The notes under the pieces: generated by a model | The model's database searches: none | Told to the model about the DNA's origin: nothing | Seen by the model: only the letters and a program-made list of their open reading frames with translations | In this document: positions 17,031 through 25,924 of the stretch, one piece after another | How positions within the stretch are numbered: the first letter of the stretch is position 1 | How the letters are laid out: every line of letters starts with the position of its first letter | Position numbers and translations under genes: made by a program | Assembly (NCBI RefSeq): GCF_001889025.1 | Contig: NZ_CP018154.1 | Coordinates: 1,602,501 to 1,666,500 of the forward strand | DNA length: 64,000 nt | Source: Sphingorhabdus lutea | GTDB taxonomy: Bacteria; Pseudomonadota; Alphaproteobacteria; Sphingomonadales; Sphingomonadaceae | Direction: 5' to 3'

Positions 17031-17048
17031 AAGAGCCTTTTAATAGTT

Positions 17049-17525
17049 TTAATTTACATGCCGATCCCCAGCTGGCCGCTTAAATATGTTAGAGGATGTA
17101 AGCTGCCAGCAATTGCCTTTAGGTTCAAAATATAATGAACCATTATCGCCATAATAGGCTGTAATTACGCCATATTCATCATTTTCGCTAGCATATTCAA
17201 AACGCGCTTTTTCACATTCAACTGTCATGCCGCCAGTTACTTTTGACTTGCTAATATTTAGATCTAGCATGTCTAATTTTGGTGCTGGCTTACCATTAGA
17301 TGGCGTCACATATATTTCTTGGCGTTGAGTCAAATATATCGCTGCACCTTGTGCGCTTCGATCAACACCTGCTATCCAACAAAAGCCATCCTTTACAAAC
17401 GGATGTTCTGCTTCTTGTGCCAAAGGAATTAAGCTTAATGTTTGGCTGTAAGCGCTTGGCAACCCGCTAATGTAAAGGAGGGAAGTTGCCGCAAATCCAA
17501 TCATATTTTTATTATAATTTTTCAT
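17049..17525 (-). CDS. Secreted hypothetical protein
   Basis: 158 aa, no family recognised. The signal peptide ends near SAYSQ. The mature part has cysteines in DGFCWIAG, TVECEKAR and KGNCWQLT and looks beta-rich. Gene and upstream region are on the minus strand, with only a weak AGAG before the ATG. It stands alone between the degenerate XRE gene and the alcohol dehydrogenase cluster. Confidence 0.65.
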   Translation of the reverse strand: MKNYNKNMIGFAATSLLYISGLPSAYSQTLSLIPLAQEAEHPFVKDGFCWIAGVDRSAQGAAIYLTQRQEIYVTPSNGKPAPKLDMLDLNISKSKVTGGMTVECEKARFEYASENDEYGVITAYYGDNGSLYFEPKGNCWQLTSSNIFKRPAGDRHVN

Positions 17526-17690
17526 AAGCTCTCTCTATATCAGTTTACAGCTGCGCTATGTCGGCTCTAAAATTATTAATACAGAAGTTTAGCCGATTAA
17601 TTATAGCTTTAACTTACGTTATTTTTTGCAAAATTTTGCACATAATAGGCATTTATGCAGGCCTATACACAAGGTGAAGGGCATATTGTA

Positions 17691-17728
17691 AACGCGGGAC
17701 TTACATTATAAAATGCAGGTCCCGTTTT
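17691..17728. terminator. Hairpin after the minus-strand catabolic cluster
   Basis: CGGGAC (from 17695) pairs with GTCCCG (17719-17724), extended by AAAC/TTTT outside and CATT/AATG inside. It lies 21 bases beyond the stop of the alcohol dehydrogenase, the last gene of the cluster, so it probably ends that transcript. Confidence 0.55.
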
Positions 17729-17748
17729 ATCATAGTAAGTCTCAGCTC

Positions 17749-18798
17749 TTAATTAACATTCATCATGATCTTAACCACATTATCAGCACGAGCATCAAAA
17801 ATCTTATAAGCCTGTGCTCCATCGGCAAGGTCCATATGATGCGAAAATAATCCAGTGGCTTTTAGCCGACCCGATTGTAGCATGGGGATGAGAGGCTCCC
17901 AAAGATCTTGGACAGGAGCAACGCCTGCTTTTACAGTAATGCCTTTATATAGAATTTGATTGAGCGGCAACGCCACTCCGGGCTGAGGCAATCCTATGAA
18001 GGACAGCCCGCCGCCCGTCCTAACCAATGGCAAGGTTGATGCAACGGCAGAGCTTGCGCCTGATGCTTCGAATACGCAGTGTACACCGCCTTTGGTGGCT
18101 TCAACGATGGCACCAATTGCCTCATCACCCGGCGCGAATGCAATGGCGCCAAGTTTTTCCGCTTGTGCGCGGCGTCCAGCAACAGGGTCAATTGCAAAAA
18201 TTTGGGACGCGCCGCGCAGAAAGGCGAGTTCAATACCCAATAACCCAATTGGGCCAAGTCCCACAACCGCCAAAGACTGACCAGGAAGCAAGCCTGTATT
18301 ATTAATGCCAAAGGAGGCTGTGGCCAAGGCATCGGTCAGCAACATGGCTTGTTCGTCGCCGACTCCTTCAGGAATTCGCATCAAGGTTCGGTCAGCATTT
18401 GGAATTTGCACAAATTCTGCTTGACCGCCATTCATCTCATTACTCAAACCAAAAGCCGTTGCCCGCTTGCATTTCCAGATATTAGCTGTGCGGCAATATG
18501 TGCATTTCCCGCACCCTGTGCCGCCTGCGGACAATATCTGATCTCCTACCTTTAAATCATGTACATCCGGTCCGATTTCGACAACTTCGCCAATAAATTC
18601 ATGGCCCACACAAAATTTATGCTGATCCGCATCATAGTTTTTCTTGCCGATCTGATCGCCGTGATAAATATGCAGGTCCGATCCACAAATGCTGCATTTT
18701 TTGACCTTCATTATAACAGCATTGTCGATAGTGCGCTCGGGATCTTTAAAATCTTCGTAACGAATATCGCGCGGGCCATTGAATATTAGAGCTTTCAT
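17749..18798 (-). CDS. Zinc-dependent alcohol dehydrogenase (MDR family)
   Basis: NAD(P)-dependent dehydrogenase of the zinc medium-chain family. The catalytic zinc Cys is in CSICGSDLHIYHGD and the following GHEFIGEVVE gives His-Glu. The structural zinc site has four cysteines in GCGKCTYCRTANIWKC. A Rossmann motif AVVGLGPIGLLGIELA follows, and 349 aa is typical. Sequence style is threonine- or sorbitol-dehydrogenase-like; the substrate cannot be named. It is 5 bases from the GST gene and last in a six-gene minus-strand series. Confidence 0.9.
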   Translation of the reverse strand: MKALIFNGPRDIRYEDFKDPERTIDNAVIMKVKKCSICGSDLHIYHGDQIGKKNYDADQHKFCVGHEFIGEVVEIGPDVHDLKVGDQILSAGGTGCGKCTYCRTANIWKCKRATAFGLSNEMNGGQAEFVQIPNADRTLMRIPEGVGDEQAMLLTDALATASFGINNTGLLPGQSLAVVGLGPIGLLGIELAFLRGASQIFAIDPVAGRRAQAEKLGAIAFAPGDEAIGAIVEATKGGVHCVFEASGASSAVASTLPLVRTGGGLSFIGLPQPGVALPLNQILYKGITVKAGVAPVQDLWEPLIPMLQSGRLKATGLFSHHMDLADGAQAYKIFDARADNVVKIMMNVN

Positions 18799-18803
18799 AA
18801 TGT

Positions 18804-19421
18804 TTATCCCTTAATCGAAACCGCTTTTTTCCATGCTGGGCGATCTTGTAATCTTTCAAAATAAGCCTGCACACGATTTGGCAAAGCAAGACCGCAAATC
18901 GAATTTGCCAAAAACAAACTATAACCAACTGAAATATCTGCCGCAGTGAACCTATTGGCGGCAATGAATGATCTTTCTATAAGATGATTGTCGAGCATCT
19001 CTAAAGCCTTATCGGCTTGATATTTTACATAAGTTTCAAAGCCTTCGGAAACTGCATATGTATCAATGCCTATCATCTGTCCAAGATACACAGCGAGATA
19101 ATGTGATAGGCCGCTCTCGGCCATATGCAGCCAAGTCAAATAGAAGCCAAAGTCATTCTCATTAGGTTCAACGCTGAAAGGAGATGGGCCATGCTTAGCA
19201 AGAATATACTGCAAAATTACTGTAGATTCTAAAATAAGCTGATCACCATCATAAAATGCTGGAACTTTGCCCATCGGATTAATTTTTCTATAGGCATCAG
19301 ATGCAAAATATTCAGCATCATAGGGCATGACTTTCAAATCATAATCTATCCCCATCTCCTCGAGTAACCAAAGTGGCCTAAGTGAGCGTGCTTTTGGTGT
19401 ATGAAATAAAATTAAGGACAT
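18804..19421 (-). CDS. Glutathione S-transferase
   Basis: 205 aa with the thioredoxin-fold N-terminal domain (LILFHTPKARSLRPLWLLEE) containing the glutathione-binding ILESTVILQYI, and an all-helical C-terminal domain with NRFTAADISVGY, the conserved N-capping box motif. It conjugates glutathione to electrophiles in the cytosol. In this cluster it would protect against a reactive intermediate, or serve as a dedicated catabolic step. It lies 23 bases downstream of the quinone reductase gene. Confidence 0.9.
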   Translation of the reverse strand: MSLILFHTPKARSLRPLWLLEEMGIDYDLKVMPYDAEYFASDAYRKINPMGKVPAFYDGDQLILESTVILQYILAKHGPSPFSVEPNENDFGFYLTWLHMAESGLSHYLAVYLGQMIGIDTYAVSEGFETYVKYQADKALEMLDNHLIERSFIAANRFTAADISVGYSLFLANSICGLALPNRVQAYFERLQDRPAWKKAVSIKG

Positions 19422-19444
19422 ATGCTTACTATAATTTCTTTCTT

Positions 19445-20464
19445 TTAACGGGACCCATTTAACTTGATAACGACTTTGCCTTCGACATTTCCTTCGGCAA
19501 TATATGTTGCTGCTGTCACGGCATCATCAAAATCAAAGACTTGGCTATTTGAAAGGTTAATTGTGCCATCTTGCCAATGTTTGATTAAATCTTGATGGGA
19601 GGCAAGTACCTCAACTGCACTCCATCCAACTGGCATTGCGCCCATTAAAGAAATATTTTTCATCACGGTTTCTTCTAATGCGATGCGGGCCCAATCTCCG
19701 CTGGCATAGCCGATAATAACAAATCGTCCTTCAAAGGCGGTAGCCTTAAAAGCAGCGCGCGCCGCTTTGCCGCCAACGGGATCAAATACAATAGAAACAC
19801 CTTTGCCATTGGTAAGCTTTAGCGCAGCTTCGGTAATATCTTGCTCCCGTCTGTCGATGACATCATCAGCGCCGATGCTTTTGCAAAAAGCGGCTTTTTG
19901 CTGCCCACCTGCAACTGCTATGACACGGGCGCCCTTGGCTTTTGCCAATTGAACCGCAGCATTGCCCGAACTGCCCGACGCACCGAGTACCAGCACCACA
20001 TCATCTTTCGTGATTTTCGCGCGCCGAACGAGAGCGACCCATGCCGTTTGATAAGGTATGTATAGGCCCGCTGCCTCTACGCCGCTCATTCCGTCAGGAA
20101 TCGGCAACAGACCAGATAATATACCATCATCGTTGCCAGTTGCTCGCATCAGGCATGTTTCTGCCAATCCACCAGCCTGTGCTTGAAAAAGCGTTGGCCC
20201 AACAACGCGGGTGCCTATCAATGCTTCATCGACACCTTTACCAATAGCAATTACCTCACCCGCTGCCTCTTGAGAAGGCGTGAAGGGAAGTGGCGGCGTA
20301 AGAGGGTAGTTATTACGGCTCATTAATATATCAGGTAAGCCCAAGCCGCAGGATTCGACTTTGACTTTGACTTGACCTGGGCCGGGCTCAAGACTCGTGG
20401 CATTTTCTTGAAGCGTCCAAACATCTTTTGGTTCACCAAAGGATTTTACTACCCATTTACGCAT
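19445..20464 (-). CDS. NADPH:quinone oxidoreductase-like zinc-free MDR
   Basis: 339-aa medium-chain dehydrogenase without the zinc-binding cysteines. The N-terminal catalytic domain has a GLGLPDILMSRNNYP opening, and the cofactor domain carries VLVLGASGSSGNAAVQLAKA, the quinone-reductase form of the nucleotide-binding motif. Such enzymes reduce quinones or enones, for example acryloyl- or crotonyl-like compounds. It lies 68 bases after the acyl-CoA dehydrogenase gene in the same series. Confidence 0.87.
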   Translation of the reverse strand: MRKWVVKSFGEPKDVWTLQENATSLEPGPGQVKVKVESCGLGLPDILMSRNNYPLTPPLPFTPSQEAAGEVIAIGKGVDEALIGTRVVGPTLFQAQAGGLAETCLMRATGNDDGILSGLLPIPDGMSGVEAAGLYIPYQTAWVALVRRAKITKDDVVLVLGASGSSGNAAVQLAKAKGARVIAVAGGQQKAAFCKSIGADDVIDRREQDITEAALKLTNGKGVSIVFDPVGGKAARAAFKATAFEGRFVIIGYASGDWARIALEETVMKNISLMGAMPVGWSAVEVLASHQDLIKHWQDGTINLSNSQVFDFDDAVTAATYIAEGNVEGKVVIKLNGSR

Positions 20465-20532
20465 TTTGAATTCTCTCCTTTGGCCCCCGGTCTAGTGGTT
20501 TGTGTCCAGCACCTATCAGTTTACTCATAATC

Positions 20533-21780
20533 TCAATCGGTCGGGATTTCGTTCCAGCCAGCACCGGGCTTGGCATATTGGCCGATTTTAAACTTACCTA
20601 ATTGCGATGCGTGCACCTCATCAGGGCCATCTGCAAGGCGGATGAAACGTTGTGTCGCCAAAATAGCGGCAAGTGGCACATCGTCGCTGACACCCATGCC
20701 GCCGAAGATCTGGATGGCGCGGTCTGCAACAGTCTGCGCCATTTGCGGGGCCACAACTTTGATTGCTCCGATTAAGTCTTTCGCGTTTTTTGCACCATAA
20801 CGGTCAATCGCATCGGCGGCTTTTAATGTCAGCAGACGTGCCTGCTCAATTTCACAGTAACTTCTTGCAATCTCCATCCTGATGCTGGAACGGTCCGATA
20901 GCATTCTGCCAAATGTCTTGCGCTCTGTTGCGCGTTGACACATTAATTCCAACGCCAATTGCGCCTGACCAATTGAACGCATACAATGATGGATGCGGCC
21001 TGGGCCAAGCCGGCCCTGCGCAATTTCAAAGCCTCGTCCTTCGCCAAGAATAATATTCTCTTTGGGAATGCGAACATCTTTCAAATGCACTTCGCAATGC
21101 CCGCCGGGCGAATGGACATCGCCGAACACCTTTTGCGCGCGAACCACATTTACACCGGGCGTGTCGCGCGGTATGATTACAGTTGATTGCTGTGAATGGC
21201 GTGGATTTTCTGGATTGGTTTGCCCCATCACTAATAAAATTTTGCATCTTGGGTCCATGATACCTGAAATCCACCATTTCTTGCCATTGATGACATAGTC
21301 ATCGCCGTCACTGCGAATTTCAGTGCGAACATTTGTTGCATCGCTGCAAGCATGATCAGGTTCGGTCATCAAATAAGCAGAGCGTATTTCACCTGCCAGA
21401 AGGGGCTTTAACCATTGTTGTTTTTGTGCATCGGTGCCGAATTTGGCAAATACTTCCATATTACCTGTATCAGGCGCGGAGCAGTTAAATACCTCAGAAG
21501 ACCAACTATTGCGGCCCATTATCTCTGCCAAGGGCGCATATTCCAAATTGGTAAGGCCCGGGCTATATTCGCCATATTCCTCCGGCAAAAACAAATTCCA
21601 TAATCCCGCAGCTTTTGCTTTTTCCTTCAGCGGTTCCAATCCGGGCCAAGGTATCCAGCGATTGGCAGGGTCGTCATTCCATGCATGAATTTCATCATCC
21701 GCGGTAAGAATGTTCGCATCGACAAAAGCTTGTAATTTGGCGATGAGTTCTTGCGTTTTTTGGCTATATTCAAAGATCAT
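20533..21780 (-). CDS. Acyl-CoA dehydrogenase, ACAD10/11-like
   Basis: FAD enzyme of the acyl-CoA dehydrogenase family, 415 aa with all three domains. The FAD contact motif is AYLMTEPDHACSDATNV, followed by GKKWWISGIMDPRCKILLV, a wording typical of the ACAD10/11-like branch. The C-terminal QIFGGMGVSDDVPLA helix is also present. In known 4-hydroxy-acid pathways a dehydrogenase of this branch works with an APH-type kinase. The APH-type gene lies two genes upstream in the same series, which supports that link. True substrate unknown. Confidence 0.88.
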   Translation of the reverse strand: MIFEYSQKTQELIAKLQAFVDANILTADDEIHAWNDDPANRWIPWPGLEPLKEKAKAAGLWNLFLPEEYGEYSPGLTNLEYAPLAEIMGRNSWSSEVFNCSAPDTGNMEVFAKFGTDAQKQQWLKPLLAGEIRSAYLMTEPDHACSDATNVRTEIRSDGDDYVINGKKWWISGIMDPRCKILLVMGQTNPENPRHSQQSTVIIPRDTPGVNVVRAQKVFGDVHSPGGHCEVHLKDVRIPKENIILGEGRGFEIAQGRLGPGRIHHCMRSIGQAQLALELMCQRATERKTFGRMLSDRSSIRMEIARSYCEIEQARLLTLKAADAIDRYGAKNAKDLIGAIKVVAPQMAQTVADRAIQIFGGMGVSDDVPLAAILATQRFIRLADGPDEVHASQLGKFKIGQYAKPGAGWNEIPTD

Positions 21781-21880
21781 AATATGATTGTCCTAAACTA
21801 TGCTCGGAGTATTGGATTTGCGATACTGCTCTTACTTTGGTTGAAATTGCTTAGCAGGGGTAAAATCGCTGGGCAGGGCG

Positions 21881-22618
21881 TTAAAGTGTAAGCCCGCCAT
21901 CTGCGATTAGGGTATGACCCTGTACATAGGCGGCGAGAGGCGATGCGAGGAACAAGGCCACGCCAGCCATATCTTCTGGCGTGCCCATGCGTCGTAGCGG
22001 TATCGTGCGCAAAAATGCCTCCGCGCGCTGCTTATCCTCTGTAGTGACGGCGGTAAGCTTTGTTGGCACCAGTCCAGGTGCAAGTCCGTTCACTCTTATC
22101 CCATCGCGGGCCCATGACTGGCCGAGTGTTTTGGTTAGGCTGATGGCAGCAGCCTTGGATGCGGCGTAGGCTGGGTTACCGATATTTGCCTGCAATCCCG
22201 AAACCGAGCTGACAATGATGAGAGAGCCTTTGGCTTTACTTAGCATGGGTTTAAATTTTGTTGCTGTATGCATGACCGAATTAATGTTGATATCCATCAC
22301 TTCATCCCAGCCTTGCTTGGCATATTCTGCCTGCTTATACCTTACAAAACCTTGAGACTGAACAAGTACGTCCAAACTATCAAAAGCAGGCTCATAAGCA
22401 TTCAATTCATCATAGTCAGCGACATTGACATTCGCATAATGTAGCCCTTCTAGATTTGAACCTTCTTCTGCCGAATAATCCCCTGCGCTAGTGCGCGTTC
22501 CCCAAATATGAACTTCTGCCCCACGTGCACGAAACCCTTGGGCAATACCATTACCGATACCGCTAGAGCCGCCAACAACCAGCACGCGCTTTTTTGAAAA
22601 ATCCAAATCATCCATCAT
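21881..22618 (-). CDS. Short-chain dehydrogenase/reductase
   Basis: 245-aa classical SDR. Cofactor motif VGGSSGIGNGIAQGF, catalytic Ser in IIVSSVSGLQ and Tyr-Lys in PAYAASKAAAISL, then a PGLVPTKLT loop. It oxidises or reduces an alcohol/ketone using NAD(P). It starts 9 bases after the upstream kinase gene, so the two are one transcript. A role in interconverting keto and hydroxy acyl-CoAs would fit the neighbours. Confidence 0.92.
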   Translation of the reverse strand: MMDDLDFSKKRVLVVGGSSGIGNGIAQGFRARGAEVHIWGTRTSAGDYSAEEGSNLEGLHYANVNVADYDELNAYEPAFDSLDVLVQSQGFVRYKQAEYAKQGWDEVMDININSVMHTATKFKPMLSKAKGSLIIVSSVSGLQANIGNPAYAASKAAAISLTKTLGQSWARDGIRVNGLAPGLVPTKLTAVTTEDKQRAEAFLRTIPLRRMGTPEDMAGVALFLASPLAAYVQGHTLIADGGLTL

Positions 22619-22627
22619 AAATTCCTC

Positions 22628-23677
22628 TCAATTTTTTGCAATTAACCGGTGCGCGCGATCGAATAGTGAAATTGTCATCATATGTAGACTATCACCGGTT
22701 TCTTTTGGTGCCTTGCCCGCACTTGCGCGCGCATGCGTCCCCTCCAATATCGACCCCAATTTGAAACAGGCAAGCACCCCATACCAATTAACCGCATCCA
22801 AATTACGCGGCGAGCATTCATCATAATATGAAATAAGTTCATCGAGTTTTGGGAATCCTTCCCAAGGTTTAATATCGCCAACTACAGCTGTGTGCTCATC
22901 CGCCCATGTGGCCATGACCCAGCCAAGGTCGATTAAGGGATCGCCAATCGTGGCCAGTTCCCAATCTACAAATGCGGCAAGTTCAGCACTATCATGAGAA
23001 AACATGGTATTTGCCAAATGGCAATCGCCGTGCAATATGCCAGGCACAGATTCTTCAGGCAGATTGTCATCCAGCCATGAGACTATTTTATCAACATTGG
23101 GTAGCTCTTTAAAGCCAGTCCAATGATCAAAGGAGGCATAGCTTTCCAATTGCTGCATCCACCGACTTGATTGGCGCTTTAAAAAGCCCTCGGGCTTACC
23201 AAAACCTTCTAAGCCCACCATTTTATAGTCTATCGCACCCAAAGCGGCCATTCCTTCAATGTAGGAATAACCCATGCGATTACGGATCGCTGGATCACTG
23301 GCATGTAGTTGGGGCAAACCATTTGCAGGGTTAAAGCCATCAACCGGCGCCATAAGATAAAAATAGGCGCCAAGCACATCAGTATCGTCGCAACTTGCAA
23401 TAAATTTGGGGTGGGGAACATTAGTTGCAGTTAAGGCTTCTAAAACACGTGCCTCGCGCATCATGGTGTCATTGGAATTTTTACGCAAATGTAGAGGAGG
23501 CCTGCGTAATACAAATTCCTTGCCGCCACGGTCAAATCGAAGCAGGATATTTTGTGTCCCGCCTGCAAGAAGGTTCACATTGATTAGCGGGCCGCTTTCC
23601 AATCCGATTTTGTCCATCCAAGATTGCAATGCATCCAGGTCGATTGGAATAGGGTTTTCATTAGTTTGATTCGTCAT
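22628..23677 (-). CDS. APH-family phosphotransferase, acyl-CoA pathway type
   Basis: 349-aa kinase-fold protein of the aminoglycoside-phosphotransferase family. The Brenner-like catalytic loop is GILHGDCHLANTMF (Asp base and Asn), and the metal-binding Asp is in FVDWELATIGDP. The N-lobe has GGTQNILLRF and FVLRRPP. The ACAD10/11-associated members of this family phosphorylate hydroxyacyl-CoA, not antibiotics, and the acyl-CoA dehydrogenase two genes away makes that role likely. It is first in the minus-strand series and is divergent from a TetR regulator, from which it is 64 bases apart. Confidence 0.87.
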   Translation of the reverse strand: MTNQTNENPIPIDLDALQSWMDKIGLESGPLINVNLLAGGTQNILLRFDRGGKEFVLRRPPLHLRKNSNDTMMREARVLEALTATNVPHPKFIASCDDTDVLGAYFYLMAPVDGFNPANGLPQLHASDPAIRNRMGYSYIEGMAALGAIDYKMVGLEGFGKPEGFLKRQSSRWMQQLESYASFDHWTGFKELPNVDKIVSWLDDNLPEESVPGILHGDCHLANTMFSHDSAELAAFVDWELATIGDPLIDLGWVMATWADEHTAVVGDIKPWEGFPKLDELISYYDECSPRNLDAVNWYGVLACFKLGSILEGTHARASAGKAPKETGDSLHMMTISLFDRAHRLIAKN

Positions 23678-23679
23678 AA

Positions 23680-23710
23680 TGCAATTGTATTAATTAATTG
23701 TATTATTGCA
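23680..23710. promoter_or_regulatory. Candidate TetR operator region
   Basis: TGCAAT (23680-23685) and ATTGCA (23705-23710) are inverted copies. Between them AATTGTATTA occurs twice in the same direction (23683-23692, 23696-23705), 13 bases apart. It lies between the divergent kinase and TetR genes, where a TetR regulator would normally bind to control both. Confidence 0.5.
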
Positions 23711-23741
23711 AGCAGCTAAGACTAAGCCTATATGATGTGTT

Positions 23742-24407
23742 ATGAACAAATTGACTAAAAAGTTACAGAGCCCTTCGGTCGAACGGCTAAAGACGGAGGC
23801 GCAGCGCCTTTTCGCCAATCGAGGGATTGACGGCGTTACGGTGCGTGACATCGCCAAGGCTGCGGGTCAGAAAAACCCTGCCGCTGTTGGTTATCACTTT
23901 GGTTCGAAGGAGGCATTGATTCGCGAACTTATCATTGATGGAGCAAAAATTATTGATGATCGCCGAAATGTTTTGCTTGATGCTCTGGAAAAAGAGGGTG
24001 GTCCGGATAATATTTCCCAGATTGTGGATATATTAATATATCCGTCCGTTAATTTGGCTGCGCCTGGCGAGACAGATACATATAACCGTTTTTTACATAT
24101 GCTCACAATGTCGCATAACGATCTTTTCTATGATGCGTTGGCTGGGTGCTTGAATTCGGGCTATCAACGATGCCTTGAGCATTTACGCAAGTTGATGCCA
24201 ATAAAAAGCCGGAAGATACAAAATCAGCGGTTTATTTTCTTGGAATCCTATCTTGGCGCTGTGCTTAGCGCACGTGAAACAAGATTAAATGACCAGAGCC
24301 GTGATCACGCCACATGGAATGACAAATCAACTTTGGATCATTTTTCCGCTACAATTAGCTGCATGTTGGAAATGGAGCATTTCACATCCAACTCATCAGG
24401 CCTATGA
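23742..24407 (+). CDS. TetR/AcrR-family transcriptional regulator
   Basis: 221 aa. The N-terminal HTH is clear (AQRLFANRGIDGVTVRDIA, then AVGYHFGSKEALI). The C-terminal ligand-binding part is helical and not recognisable as to ligand. Divergent position makes it the likely repressor of the kinase-SDR-acyl-CoA dehydrogenase cluster, with a substrate or acyl-CoA as inducer by inference. Confidence 0.9.
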   Translation: MNKLTKKLQSPSVERLKTEAQRLFANRGIDGVTVRDIAKAAGQKNPAAVGYHFGSKEALIRELIIDGAKIIDDRRNVLLDALEKEGGPDNISQIVDILIYPSVNLAAPGETDTYNRFLHMLTMSHNDLFYDALAGCLNSGYQRCLEHLRKLMPIKSRKIQNQRFIFLESYLGAVLSARETRLNDQSRDHATWNDKSTLDHFSATISCMLEMEHFTSNSSGL

Positions 24408-24552
24408 GAATTTATTGATATTTTTTAAAAGAATAGCTTTACGTTAAATGTAAGTAACGCAAAGCGGCATTATTAAAAAAAAGGGTTCGAAAATCCTATT
24501 CCACCGATAATGTGGTGGATAAGGCAGGTTTATCATAGACAGGATTTGCTGG

Positions 24553-24642
24553 TGGCGGACAGGGTGGGATTCGAACCCACGGTGGGCTTGCACCCACGCC
24601 GGTTTTCAAGACCGGTGCATTCAACCGCTCTGCCACCTGTCC
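24553..24642 (-). tRNA. tRNA-Ser (TGA anticodon)
   Basis: Read on the minus strand it starts GGACAGG and ends CCTGTCCGCCA, giving a 7-bp acceptor stem with discriminator G and encoded CCA. The anticodon loop CTTGAAA holds TGA. A long variable arm (GTGGGTGC...GCCCAC) and the 90-base length identify the class II serine tRNA. TTCGAATCC marks the T loop. Confidence 0.96.
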
Positions 24643-24811
24643 GTGCCTGAGCATCGATTATTCATCGAACGAGAAGCCGATTAGCCGTTCATTTCGAATA
24701 ATTCAATCGAATAGATGAAAAAAATGCATTTTTTATGAAATAATGGCTCAAATGAACCTTTTATACGATGTTTTACATGGCTTATGCTTTGCCAAAGGCG
24801 GCATATATGCC

Positions 24812-25924
24812 ATGAGAGGGAGAAAATTAATTAAATACCCAAAGGATAGCAGTTTGCCAAAAATTCGTGCCACCCCCATCATATCAAAACAATTTAAAAC
24901 AATAATGAGTAGTGCGGCATTGGGCGCGACATTATTATTAAGTAGCGCAGCAGGAAATGCACAATCGACCGGAAATAGCGGGTTTGATGCATATTTGCAT
25001 GAGGTAAGGGCAAAGGCATTAGCCCAGGGGGTAAGCCAACAAAGCCTGGACAAGGCGCTAAGTGGGATTCGGTATAATGATCGTGTGGTTGAGCTGGACC
25101 GTGGGCAGCCAGAGGGAAAGCCCAATGCGCCGATTCCCAATTTTGCTCCTTATAAACGCCGCCATGTGGATGCGGCGCGAATCTCTCGCGGGCGGGCAAA
25201 ATATCGTGAATTGCGTCCTTTGGTCGAACGGATAGAGCGTGAAACGGGCGTTCCAGAGGAAATTATGCTGGCCATTTATGGGCATGAAACAAATTATGGC
25301 AGCTATACCGGCAATTTTAATGCACCAGAGGCGCTCGCATCATTGGCATATGAAGGACGCAGGCGCGATTTATTTGAGGCGGAGTTAATCGCAGTGTTGA
25401 AAATGATTGATCGCGGCGTCCCGCAATATGCCATAACGGGCAGCTGGGCAGGGGCATTGGGTAAGCCGCAATTTTTGCCTTCTGTCTATCTTCGCCTTGC
25501 CAAGGATGGAGACGGTGATGGATATGCCGATATTTGGAATAGTGAGGCTGATGCAATGGCCTCCATTGCCAATTATTTTGTAAATGCCGGATGGCGGCGC
25601 GGGCAAAAATGGGGTTTTGCCGTCAACACACCCAATAATTTAGACAGGCAAGCAATTGCCAGTAAAACCGTTTCCCCGCGATGCGAACGGGTATTTGCAC
25701 GCCACAGCCAATGGCGTAAAATATCGGAATGGAAAAAAATGGGCATGGAATCGCAAAATGGATATTGGCCCAATGATGATGAAATGGCGGTATTGTTGGA
25801 ACCCGATGGTCAGGGGCAAACCGCATATTTACTAACTGGCAATTATCGTGTGATATTGGATTATAATTGTTCTAATTTTTATGCATTATCTGTGGGGTTA
25901 TTGGCCGATGAACTTGTTAATTAA
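24812..25924 (+). CDS. Lytic murein transglycosylase (MltB-type)
   Basis: Cleaves peptidoglycan glycan strands with formation of 1,6-anhydro-MurNAc. The catalytic Glu is in YGHETNYGSYTG, followed by SLAYEGRRRD and GSWAGALGKPQFLPSVY, all typical of MltB. The DGDGDGYADIWN segment resembles the family's calcium loop. A C-terminal ~90 residues could be a peptidoglycan-binding tail. Start chosen at 24812 (GGCGG about 10 bases upstream), giving a long n-region before the signal helix; an earlier ATG at 24743 is possible. It overlaps the following rlpA gene by 17 bases, so they form a cell-wall operon. Confidence 0.88.
   Translation: MRGRKLIKYPKDSSLPKIRATPIISKQFKTIMSSAALGATLLLSSAAGNAQSTGNSGFDAYLHEVRAKALAQGVSQQSLDKALSGIRYNDRVVELDRGQPEGKPNAPIPNFAPYKRRHVDAARISRGRAKYRELRPLVERIERETGVPEEIMLAIYGHETNYGSYTGNFNAPEALASLAYEGRRRDLFEAELIAVLKMIDRGVPQYAITGSWAGALGKPQFLPSVYLRLAKDGDGDGYADIWNSEADAMASIANYFVNAGWRRGQKWGFAVNTPNNLDRQAIASKTVSPRCERVFARHSQWRKISEWKKMGMESQNGYWPNDDEMAVLLEPDGQGQTAYLLTGNYRVILDYNCSNFYALSVGLLADELVN

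Noticed and set aside
24436..24465. GCTTTACGTTA/TAACGCAAAGC hairpin after the TetR gene
   Set aside because: One mismatch and no T-run directly after; could be a weak terminator but evidence is thin.
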